27,982 bases of DNA from Deltaproteobacteria bacterium (lineage in GTDB: Bacteria > Desulfobacterota > BSN033 > UBA1163). The translations under genes and the position numbers were made by a program. The notes beneath the pieces were generated by a model. The model was not told where the DNA came from, searched no databases, and saw nothing but the letters and a program-made list of their open reading frames with translations. Position 1 is the first letter of the stretch; each line of letters starts with the position of its first letter. Where the stretch lies: the NCBI GenBank assembly GCA_016875255.1, contig VGRU01000020.1, positions 1 to 27,982 on the forward strand, written 5' to 3'. This document shows, one piece after another, positions 1 to 7,228 of this stretch.

Positions 1-297
1 AAAAGGATCGCCATTGCCAGAGCGCTTCTGACCAATCCCCGAATTCTGATCTTTGACGAAGCCACTTCTTCCCTGGATTCCGAATCGGAGTCGATCATCC
101 AGAGAAATTTACGACAGATCTGCCATGGGAGAACCGTGATTCTCATTGCCCACCGGCTCTCGACTTTGAGGATGGCTGAAAGGATCATCGTTTTGGAGAG
201 AGGGGAGATCGTTGAGTTGGGGACGCATGATGAGTTGATGGGTAAAAAAGGACTTTATCATCATCTGCAATTACAACAAACTACGTTTGTCAGTTGA
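1..297 (+). CDS. Type I secretion / exporter ABC transporter ATPase, C-terminal fragment
   Basis: Partial gene; the 5' part lies left of the window. The 98 visible residues are the end of an ABC nucleotide-binding domain. They start just after the signature motif ([10 protein letters not shown]), followed by Walker B with the catalytic glutamate ([12 protein letters not shown]), the D-loop and the H-loop (AHRLS). The tail ELGTHDELM is typical of exporters of the MsbA/HlyB type. The next membrane-protein gene, at 822, encodes an HlyD-type adaptor, so this is most likely the inner-membrane ATPase of a type I secretion system, energising export through the adaptor and a TolC-like channel. No TolC-like gene is visible. 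Exporter class is well supported; the HlyB assignment is inferred from the neighbour. Confidence 0.9.
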   Translation, partial: KRIAIARALLTNPRILIFDEATSSLDSESESIIQRNLRQICHGRTVILIAHRLSTLRMAERIIVLERGEIVELGTHDELMGKKGLYHHLQLQQTTFVS

Positions 298-404
298 CCG
301 TAGTCCGTGGTCTGTGGATAAGAAAGATGTTTGTTGTCTGTGGTCAGTAGTCCGTGGTTAAACATTAAAGATAAAGTCGGTTGTTCATTGGAGGAACTAA
401 ATTA
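298..404. repeat. Short repeated GTAGTCCGTGG-type sequence between ABC ATPase and four-helix-bundle gene
   Basis: The spacer contains two imperfect copies of a TAGTCCGTGGT motif, near 301 and near 348, plus variants such as GTCTGTGG. A related sequence in the opposite sense (CCACTGACTA) lies at the 3' end of the following small gene, near 794. The three copies bracket the four-helix-bundle gene and suggest the gene and its flanks form an inserted cassette. Confidence 0.5.
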
Positions 405-806
405 ATGGAAAAGACAGGATTTGAAAACCTCCGTGTTTATCAGTTGTCGGAGGAATTGGCTGATATTGTGTGGGGTATTGTAATTAAATGGCGTTCTTTG
501 GCACAAGACACTATTGGCAAACAGATGATAAAATCTGCAGATTCGATCGGTGCGAATATTGCCGAAGGAACCGGGCGTGGTAGTTTTGCCGATAATAGAA
601 GATTTGCCAGAATAGCAAGAGGCTCATTGTTTGAGTTGAAACATTGGCTTCGGAGAGCATACAAGAGACAACTTTTAACCGAGACAGAGGTAAGTTCTAT
701 GCGAAAATTCATTGAAGAATTGACTCCCAAAATAAGCGCATACGTTAATTCAATAGGCAAAATATCAAAGACTAATGATAGTAAACAACGGGCCACTGAC
801 TATTAA
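405..806 (+). CDS. Four-helix-bundle protein (S23 / 23S-rRNA-IVS-encoded protein family)
   Basis: This 133-residue protein matches the four-helix-bundle family first seen as ORFs in 23S rRNA intervening sequences. It has the N-terminal FENLRVYQLSEELA segment, the hallmark KSADSIGANIAEGTGRG around residues 43-59, and a helical C-terminal half. Family length is about 115-135 residues, so it looks complete. The ATG at 405 is chosen because GGAGG lies about 10 bases upstream; an in-frame TTG at 381 is less likely. The molecular function of the family is unknown. Its position between the two halves of a type I secretion operon, with repeat motifs on both sides, suggests insertion as a mobile or selfish cassette. 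It ends 15 bases before the HlyD-type gene, so that gene is probably translated from the same message. Confidence 0.85.
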   Translation: MEKTGFENLRVYQLSEELADIVWGIVIKWRSLAQDTIGKQMIKSADSIGANIAEGTGRGSFADNRRFARIARGSLFELKHWLRRAYKRQLLTETEVSSMRKFIEELTPKISAYVNSIGKISKTNDSKQRATDY

Positions 807-821
807 CAACTGACAACTTCT

Positions 822-2132
822 ATGAAAAAAGACCATTTGGATTATGAATTTTTGCCGGAGGCTGCGGAGATTGAAGAGACGCCTCCTTCTCCTATTGGGA
901 GGATTATCTTGTGGACGATCGTTTTGCTGATGGTCGCCGCTTTTCTCTGGAGTTATTTCGGGAAAGTGGATGAGGAGGTTGTAGCCAGGGGAAAAGTGAT
1001 CCCGGATGGCATGGTCAAGGTGATTCAACCCAGGGAAACAGGGGTGATCAGGGCCATCCATGTGGTGGAGGGACAGAAAGTGAAAAAAGGAGATCTTCTG
1101 ATAGAGCTTGATCCCACCATGAGCCAGGCTGAGGTTGAGAGTTCGGAGAGGTCTTTAGCGATCAACCGATATGAGATGGAGAGGCTGAAGGCTGAACTGA
1201 AAGGAGAAGAGATTGATGGAGCAGGAAAGAATCCTGATAAGTTACTACTTCTCCAGAAAAGCCTGAAGCAAGCGAGAGAAGATGAGCACCGGGCCAAAGT
1301 GGCTTCCCTCGAGATGGTCATCTCGCAGAAGAGGACCGCTCTTCTGTCTTCAGAGGAAAGTATTGCCAAACTTGAGAAGGCGCTGGAGCTGGTGGCCAAA
1401 CAGGAAGAGGCTTTAAGGCAGTTGGCAGAAAAGGGGTATGCCTCGATGATGGAACATCTCCAGAGACAGAAGGAACTGGTCAGGACTGAAAAAGAGTTGA
1501 ATGAACAGAGAAAACTGTCGGAACAGATCAGGGATAGCTTAAAAGAGGCGGAGAAAAACCTGGAGGCTCTGAAAAAGGAGAGGGAACGGTCCATTTTAGG
1601 GGAGATTCTTGAGAAGGAGAGAAATATAACGGTTCTCGAAGGGGAATTTACCAAGGCGAGCAAAAGATCCCAGTTGGAGAAACTTTACAGCCCTGTGAAT
1701 GGGACGGTTCACGGACTTGCCATGCATACCATCGGAGGGGTTGTCACTTCGGCGCAACCCATTGTGACCATTGTGCCGGAGGGAACCCCCTTGATTGTGG
1801 AGGCCATGGCTCTCAATAAGGATGTTGGTTTCATTCATCCCGGGCAGAAGGCGGAGCTAAAACTGGATACCTTCCCCTTTCAAAAATACGGGACGATTGA
1901 GGCTGAACTCTTCTTTGTTAGCCCCGACGCCCAGGAGGATCAGAAGATCGGGCTGGTTTATAAGATCAAGTTAAGACCGAATCGATTCAAGATTCGGGTC
2001 AAAGAGAAGGATCTTCCTCTCAGCCCGGGGATGGCGGTCACCGCAGAGATCAAGACCGGGGAGAGGAGGGTCATCGAGTTTTTCATCTCTCCCTTCATCA
2101 AGCATGTGGATGAGTCGCTGACCCTGAGGTGA
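822..2132 (+). CDS. HlyD-family type I secretion periplasmic adaptor
   Basis: This 436-residue membrane fusion protein would link the inner-membrane ABC ATPase to an outer-membrane channel. Residues about 27-46 form a single transmembrane anchor (ILWTIVLLMVAAFLWSYFG) after a short cytoplasmic tail. Residues 66-97 form the first half of a lipoyl/barrel-sandwich domain (GVIRAIHVVEGQKVKKGD). Residues about 105-285 are a long, highly charged coiled coil. The second lipoyl half follows (YSPVNGTVHGL, about 288), and the rest is a beta-barrel-like C-terminus. Length is normal for HlyD/PrtE proteins. The ATG at 822 has no clear Shine-Dalgarno site, perhaps because the four-helix-bundle cassette separates it from its original upstream context. 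The secreted substrate is not identifiable here. Confidence 0.9.
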   Translation: MKKDHLDYEFLPEAAEIEETPPSPIGRIILWTIVLLMVAAFLWSYFGKVDEEVVARGKVIPDGMVKVIQPRETGVIRAIHVVEGQKVKKGDLLIELDPTMSQAEVESSERSLAINRYEMERLKAELKGEEIDGAGKNPDKLLLLQKSLKQAREDEHRAKVASLEMVISQKRTALLSSEESIAKLEKALELVAKQEEALRQLAEKGYASMMEHLQRQKELVRTEKELNEQRKLSEQIRDSLKEAEKNLEALKKERERSILGEILEKERNITVLEGEFTKASKRSQLEKLYSPVNGTVHGLAMHTIGGVVTSAQPIVTIVPEGTPLIVEAMALNKDVGFIHPGQKAELKLDTFPFQKYGTIEAELFFVSPDAQEDQKIGLVYKIKLRPNRFKIRVKEKDLPLSPGMAVTAEIKTGERRVIEFFISPFIKHVDESLTLR

Positions 2133-2594
2133 ATTCCACGCTTAGTTGATCAGGCAGAGTACTATATTTAATGGGCCACTGATCCTCAAAGCCTCCCAAC
2201 CTTTTTTCTCTTAAAACTGGTCTACCTGAGTGTTAAGAGACTTTGTATCGATCCCTCAATAGAATCGATTACAATTTTGTTATCTTTTAAACAGGAATGG
2301 TCATTAAATTATTTCTTGTCCGGTAACCGAATATCCTGCATTTTATCCGATTTTTCGCAAGCTGCTCCCATTGAACTTCAAAATCCTTTGGCACCTTTTT
2401 TGAAGGTAATTTAACGCCCACGAAATTATTTTACAGGGGATATCCAGAAGCAAATATTGTAATCCAAAAAGAAAAGGGGATCGCGGATCGCTTATTGATA
2501 TTTTGATTGTCCTAAAAATTCCATTACTTATTCACAATTCATATTTGCAGATTTAGTCTTTGGCATTTTCTATACAATAAAATCGGATGGATCC
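2133..2594. other. Intergenic region, 462 bp, AT-rich, no confident gene
   Basis: No family-level gene is recognisable. An 8-bp inverted repeat (TCTCTTAA/TTAAGAGA, 2207-2214 and 2233-2240, 18-base loop) is weak. On the minus strand a short frame from a GTG at 2421 to a TAA at 2287 encodes 44 residues with plausible composition but no ribosome-binding site; it may be a gene remnant. A TATACAAT box just before 2587 could be the -10 of the next gene, but no well-spaced -35 is evident. Confidence 0.4.
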
Positions 2595-3965
2595 ATGCAA
2601 AGATGCCGTTTAACAATTTGCTCTAAATCGATTGTGTACCACTTTTTTATTTTTTCTCTGATAATCCTTATTTCCACCCCTTGTCTGAGCCAGACGCTGA
2701 ATGAATCCTCTGATCAAATATGGGAAGTCGGCCTCAACCGATGGACGATTGAAGAAGAGTATCGGTTTGGGAAATGGGTGGAGGAAAATATTACAGAGGA
2801 CTTTTTCATTCGCTACAGGACCCCAACCGACTGCGCGGATGTCCCTTATGCGATCCGATGGATCTATGCACGGATCGCCCATCTTCCTGCCGCTGCTACT
2901 ACAAAGGACGGCAAACTGATCGGCCACTGGTCCAAAAAATGGAAGCATCTTCCAACCCACCCAGACTGGCGCCAGGACCAACGTTTTCGTGCCGCCCTTC
3001 TCCACCTCCTTTCGGAGACCTGGACAGGGACTCTTCCTCTTGATAGCTATCCCATCCGGATTTCTCCCGACTCGGTCACACCGGGAACGGTTCTTTGTAT
3101 GGCAAAATCACATTGCGCCATCGTGGGTCATGTCTCCTTAGGGGGAAGCCAAGCCCATCCTCTGCAAACGTGGGAGTCGATGCTTCCACCGAAGGCCAGG
3201 AAACTGGTTTTGAGAAATTTTTTTTCTGCCAAGCCGGAATCGAAAATCCGCACAGGTCTGGTGAAGTTTCGATGGCCGGTTCTTGCAAATGGCGGATGGA
3301 AGTATCTCCCTGTCAAAGAACATCCCTTCTATTCCGAAGAGCAATATACCCCTGGTTTTTATGAGGGGTACGAAGATTATGTTGAGGCTGTGGCCAAGAG
3401 GATCGACCCAAAAAACTATGAGCCTATGGAAAAGTTTGTAAACGTCATGGGAACGATCACCCGATTTCTCAGGGATAGGGTTTCTATTGCCCTGGCAGGG
3501 TACCAGCAATGTCGTAATGGGGGCTGTCCCGAAGGTTCGGAGCTATGGGAGATTCACAATACCCTTGGCCTTGACGGGATGATCAATCTCCTGATGGACC
3601 ATCTTTCCCAAATCATCGAATCGAATCAACTCGACAATGAGATGATGGAGGGGATGATGAAGGCCATTTCCATCGATATCTCAAAGAGCCGCTCGGTCAC
3701 ATTTTATGATGTCTATCAGAACTGTTCCTGGCTATCCCCTCATCCGAAGGATCCGATCGAAGCACGTTGGGGGATGAAGAAGTGTGAGATGATCCAGGCA
3801 CAGATCCGAATCGCCAGAGACTGCATCGCCTTCATTGATAAGTTATATGGGAAAAAAGACCCTAAATATGCCGACTTATCGATCCGGCAGCAGAAGGAAA
3901 TCCTACGGAGACTCAACGAGCAGTTGATGAAGTCCGAATGCTATTTGACTGCCCAAGTCAATTAG
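2595..3965 (+). CDS. Exported protein of unknown function, possible papain-/NlpC-like cysteine hydrolase
   Basis: A 456-residue protein with a Sec-type signal peptide: hydrophobic stretch FFIFSLIILIST at residues 17-28 and a likely cleavage near LSQ (33). The mature N-terminal part contains TPTDCADVPYAIRWIYARI, with Cys80 at the start of a helix. About 100 residues later comes PGTVLCMAKSHCAIVGHV, where His179 follows a beta-strand-like segment. A Cys-helix then Gly-His-strand order is the layout of papain-fold, NlpC/P60 and transglutaminase-like hydrolases, but I cannot place it in a named family. The C-terminal 200 residues are mostly helical and rich in charged residues and in cysteines (for example QCRNGGCPEG). 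It starts 5 bases after a GGATGG sequence. It stands alone between large gaps. Being Sec-exported, it is not an obvious type I substrate. Hydrolase role is inference. Confidence 0.6.
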   Translation: MQRCRLTICSKSIVYHFFIFSLIILISTPCLSQTLNESSDQIWEVGLNRWTIEEEYRFGKWVEENITEDFFIRYRTPTDCADVPYAIRWIYARIAHLPAAATTKDGKLIGHWSKKWKHLPTHPDWRQDQRFRAALLHLLSETWTGTLPLDSYPIRISPDSVTPGTVLCMAKSHCAIVGHVSLGGSQAHPLQTWESMLPPKARKLVLRNFFSAKPESKIRTGLVKFRWPVLANGGWKYLPVKEHPFYSEEQYTPGFYEGYEDYVEAVAKRIDPKNYEPMEKFVNVMGTITRFLRDRVSIALAGYQQCRNGGCPEGSELWEIHNTLGLDGMINLLMDHLSQIIESNQLDNEMMEGMMKAISIDISKSRSVTFYDVYQNCSWLSPHPKDPIEARWGMKKCEMIQAQIRIARDCIAFIDKLYGKKDPKYADLSIRQQKEILRRLNEQLMKSECYLTAQVN

Positions 3966-4124
3966 TAGCTGCCGCGCAGCACCCGACCCTCAGCTTTAAT
4001 TGCCAAAGGTGAAGCCTTTACTCCAAATCATTTGATCGTGTATTGGGCCTCCAAGTTTTATCAAGGACTCCAATGCTCTCGTCATCTTGTTGACTCCTTT
4101 CCGAAACTTTCTATTCCCATACAT

Positions 4125-4154
4125 TTGACAGATCATATGAAAAAGGTGTAGATT
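4125..4154 (+). promoter_or_regulatory. Sigma70-type promoter for the ExeA-like gene
   Basis: A perfect -35 TTGACA (4125-4130) is followed after 18 bases by TAGATT (4149-4154), pointing toward the ATPase gene at 4249. The predicted leader is roughly 85-90 bases and contains a 7-bp hairpin (TTCCATT/AATGGAA, 4195-4201 and 4207-4213, loop of five). Box match and position are good; activity is unproven. Confidence 0.55.
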
Positions 4155-4248
4155 CTGGACGGTGGTCGAACAAGGGTGTTTTCTAAGGAATGATTTCCAT
4201 TTTTTGAATGGAATGGACTCATCTCTCCTGTCCGTAATAGGTTAATGG

Positions 4249-5787
4249 ATGTATAACGCATTTTATGGTTTTTCAGAAAAGCCTTTTGAAGCCATCCCTG
4301 ACCCCAGATTTATCTATTTAACATCTCATCATCAAGACATACTGGATTCTGTGACTCGTGGAATCGAGGAGCGAAATGAGTTTATCTCTATCACAGGAGC
4401 AGCAGGCACAGGCAAGACCGCGCTCTTTTACTATTTATTAACGACCCTTGAGAAGAAGATCAAAGGGGTCTTTATTCCCCGACCCTTTACTACCTTTAGA
4501 GATTTAATAAGAAACATTCTATTGGAATTGGACCCAGCGGCTGCGCAAGAAAGCAAGACAGATCCTTTTGATCAATTGATGAATTATTTGAATCAGATGA
4601 GCGCCAGGGATGAACGATTGGTCCTCATTATTGATGAAGCCCAATCCCTTTCCAAAGAGCTGATTGAGGAATTAGAGATATTTTTTAATCGGGGGCCAAA
4701 ACTCGTTCAAATCATTTTCGTAGGACAAACCGGGCTTGAAGACAAACTCAATTCACCAGGGTTAAGATGGCTTAAACAGAGAATAAAAATTCAACTTCAA
4801 ATGAAGTCATTATCCGAAGAGGAATCTTCAGATTATATCGATCATCGGCTTAGATTGGTCGGAAGGAGCATCCTTGACCTCTTTACTCCAAAAGCCATCT
4901 CCATGATTTACAACTACACCCAGGGAACTCCGCTCGGCATGAATATCCTTTGTGATAATGCCTTTCGGGTCGGGTATACGTTATCTCGAAAAAGGATTGA
5001 TGGTGATATCATTCAGACGGTAATCAATGAATTGGAAGGCCCAAGTTCACAAAAAGCTCCCTTTCATTCAATCAAGAAGACTAAAACAGTATGGCCATTC
5101 CCCGTTCGTTTAAAAGTTTCACTCAAAATAGTTTCATTTGCCATCCTGGTTTTGGTTTGCTTGGGAGGACTCCTTCTTCTGATTCGTGGAAGCTTTCAGC
5201 AAGGATCTGTCAAATGGGGGGATTTCAAAACATTAAAAAGTCCTCCTCTTGATACCCACCCCCCTGAACCCAAGCCCGTCTCACCTGAATCCCTTAAGCT
5301 TCCTTCACCCCCTCCTGCTTCTCTTACGGCTAAAATAAAAGAGGATCCATTAATGGAAATTGTAACCGTAAAAGCGGGGGAAACCATTTATTTCCTGTTG
5401 CAAAAATATTACCGCATGACCCATACGACCCTTGTTGACATCCTTTTGGATTTCAATCCTGAGATTACCAATACCCATCTCATTTTAGTAAACCAAGAGA
5501 TTAAGATACCCAGGATCACGGAAGAATTGTTCATCATCCAATCTTCCGAAAGCACTTATAAAATTTATGTCGGAACCTTTTCGACTCCTGATATTACAAA
5601 AATTTATCGCGGTGAACCATTACTGGCGGGAAAGGAAATAGAAATTATCCCACGAAAGGTATCCCCACAAGAAACCTGGCACCGAGTGGTCGTCGGAAAG
5701 TTTGAAAATAAAGGAGAGGCCTTGAAAGTAATCCATCTCCTTAAAGAGAAAGGAATGCTGCCTTCTTTTAGAAAAAGGACCCCATAG
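4249..5787 (+). CDS. ExeA/GspA-like AAA ATPase with LysM and SPOR-like C-terminal regions
   Basis: A 512-residue bitopic inner-membrane protein. The start MYNAFYGFSEKPFEAIPDP is the typical beginning of ExeA/GspA proteins. The AAA module has Walker A GAAGTGKT (50-57) and Walker B LVLIIDEAQ (124-132), then a winged-helix-like lid to about 262. A transmembrane helix lies at 293-313, followed by a Pro-rich linker (330-360). Residues 370-422 form a LysM-like peptidoglycan-binding domain (VTVKAGETIYFLLQKYY ... ILVNQEIKIPRI). The last 75 residues are SPOR-like (YKIYVGTF ... HRVVVGKFENKGEALKVIHLL). ExeA-type proteins couple ATP hydrolysis to peptidoglycan remodelling for secretin assembly. No secretion-system gene is adjacent, so this copy is a stand-alone member of unknown partner. 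Confidence 0.88.
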   Translation: MYNAFYGFSEKPFEAIPDPRFIYLTSHHQDILDSVTRGIEERNEFISITGAAGTGKTALFYYLLTTLEKKIKGVFIPRPFTTFRDLIRNILLELDPAAAQESKTDPFDQLMNYLNQMSARDERLVLIIDEAQSLSKELIEELEIFFNRGPKLVQIIFVGQTGLEDKLNSPGLRWLKQRIKIQLQMKSLSEEESSDYIDHRLRLVGRSILDLFTPKAISMIYNYTQGTPLGMNILCDNAFRVGYTLSRKRIDGDIIQTVINELEGPSSQKAPFHSIKKTKTVWPFPVRLKVSLKIVSFAILVLVCLGGLLLLIRGSFQQGSVKWGDFKTLKSPPLDTHPPEPKPVSPESLKLPSPPPASLTAKIKEDPLMEIVTVKAGETIYFLLQKYYRMTHTTLVDILLDFNPEITNTHLILVNQEIKIPRITEELFIIQSSESTYKIYVGTFSTPDITKIYRGEPLLAGKEIEIIPRKVSPQETWHRVVVGKFENKGEALKVIHLLKEKGMLPSFRKRTP

Positions 5788-5867
5788 AGGCATTGTCATG
5801 TTGCAATGAGAGCGCTGTCATCTCATGCGACAAATCCGGCAATGAGCATAGTGAAGTGAGATCTATA

Positions 5868-6935
5868 ATGAACAGAGGGCTTAAAGGTTTAGAGGAAGGG
5901 GTTTTGTCGCAGGATCTCTGCACGGTCTGCGGCGCCTGTCTTTCGCTCTGTCCTTATCTTCGTTCATGGCAGGGGAGGGTGGTCAAGCTTCACGATTGCG
6001 GTCTTGACGAAGGCCGTTGCTTTGCCTATTGCCCCCGGACAGATGTTGATCGGGGCTCGCTCCAAGGAAAAGCACATGGTAAGGATGATCGTGATGTTGT
6101 GATGGGGCCTGTTCGGGCCATTTTGATGGCCAGAGCAAAAGATCCCATCTGGAGACAGAGAGCTCAGAGCGGCGGGGTAGTCTCTGCACTGATCGACTTT
6201 GCGCTCAGAAAGAAGGCCATTGATGCGGCCATTCTGACGCTTCGGGATACCGACTTACTTCCAAAAGGTCGAGTGGTCAGGAATCGTGAAGATATTTTGA
6301 CCTGTGCCGGTTCGAGTTATGTCTCGGGTCCGACACTCGAAGCGCTCCATAAGGGTCCGTGGCAGGAAGAAGAGAAGATCGGAGTGGTGGGCCTGCCCTG
6401 CCAGGCACTTGCACTGGCAAAAATGGGGACAACCCCCGTAGAAAAGAAAGGATCTATTGATAAAGTGAACCTCGTCATCGGCCTCTTCTGCACCTGGGCC
6501 CTCGAATATGAAAAATTGATGGTCTTCTTAAAAAAGAGAGTGGGAGAAGGATGTATTGAAAAGATGGATATCACTTCACCTCCGGAAAGGCTTTTTAAGA
6601 TAAAGATGGCGGACGGATTACACAGCCTCCCTGTTGATGAGATTCGTCCCTTCATCCGCAACGGCTGCCGTGTCTGTTTCGATATGACGGCTGAGTTTTC
6701 GGATATCTCAGTCGGCACAGTGGAGGGCATTGAGGGGTGGAGCACCGTGATCCTCCGCTCTGACACAGGTGAAGACCTTTTTAAAAAAGCGGAAGGAGAA
6801 GGCATTGTCGAATCTAAGCCTATGCCGGAGGATCATTTGGGTCATCTTGGAGAAGCCTCTCTCCTCAAGAAGGAACGAGCGTTTATCGCCATCAAGGAGA
6901 GAGAAAAACAACAGATAATCCTTCAAAAGCCGTGA
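5868..6935 (+). CDS. FrhB-family (coenzyme F420 hydrogenase/dehydrogenase beta subunit-like) iron-sulfur flavoprotein
   Basis: A 355-residue protein with an N-terminal ferredoxin-like motif CTVCGACLSLCP (Cys18, 21, 24, 28) and a second Cys set (44, 51, 55). The FrhB N-terminal region follows (QSGGVVSALIDFALRK; GSSYVSGPTLEAL; GVVGLPCQALAL). The C-terminal FrhB domain includes the conserved RNGCRVCFDMTAEFSDISVG. The family carries FAD and FeS clusters and moves electrons between ferredoxin-like carriers and various partners; use of F420 is not implied. The ATG at 5868 is preferred because it begins the conserved part; an in-frame TTG at 5793 with AGAGG upstream would add 25 poorly conserved residues. 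iorA follows 293 bp downstream, so it may supply or accept electrons from the oxidoreductase. That link is inference. Confidence 0.82.
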   Translation: MNRGLKGLEEGVLSQDLCTVCGACLSLCPYLRSWQGRVVKLHDCGLDEGRCFAYCPRTDVDRGSLQGKAHGKDDRDVVMGPVRAILMARAKDPIWRQRAQSGGVVSALIDFALRKKAIDAAILTLRDTDLLPKGRVVRNREDILTCAGSSYVSGPTLEALHKGPWQEEEKIGVVGLPCQALALAKMGTTPVEKKGSIDKVNLVIGLFCTWALEYEKLMVFLKKRVGEGCIEKMDITSPPERLFKIKMADGLHSLPVDEIRPFIRNGCRVCFDMTAEFSDISVGTVEGIEGWSTVILRSDTGEDLFKKAEGEGIVESKPMPEDHLGHLGEASLLKKERAFIAIKEREKQQIILQKP

Positions 6936-6953
6936 AAAAATTGGCGCCCTGTG

Positions 6954-7131
6954 CCTCGGCCCATAGGGTTGGGAGTATTGAAAAAACTTTAGAAGGCGGG
7001 TCATTAGATGTTATGGGTAACCTTCATTTTAAGTTAGATAGCGGTATAACCCAGGTTTGGGCAATGGAGTTTAATATGAGAGGTTCCGCCCTAAAGTTCC
7101 TCCAATCCCCCCAACCCTATGGGCCGGAAGG
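6954..7131. repeat. Imperfect long inverted-repeat element (178 bp) between frhB-like gene and iorA
   Basis: The left arm (about 6954-6998) and right arm (about 7086-7131) are reverse complements over about 45 bases. They share a perfect 17-base core, CGGCCCATAGGGTTGGG, then ATTG, AACTTTAG and GGCGG blocks with a few substitutions. The 87-base centre contains a weaker nested TGGGT/ACCCA pairing. Transcribed, it would fold into a long hairpin 19 bases after the frhB-like stop codon. It resembles a small non-autonomous palindromic element or a transcript-processing/terminating structure. Conceptual frames crossing it look non-coding. Confidence 0.65.
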
Positions 7132-7228
7132 ATGCTGATTTTGGGAACATAACTTTTTACAGTTTTTCACTGAAGCGTGGATGTGAGCCGAAAGAGTAAG
7201 GCATTACATCAATAGAAGGGGTAAGCGG

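Noticed and set aside
1025..1663. 212-codon open frame on the minus strand
   Set aside because: It lies wholly inside the well-supported HlyD-type gene, is serine/leucine-rich as expected for the antisense of a coiled coil, and has no family features.
6932..7138. 68-codon frame after the frhB-like gene
   Set aside because: It is formed almost entirely by the inverted-repeat element and has no ribosome-binding site or recognisable protein features.
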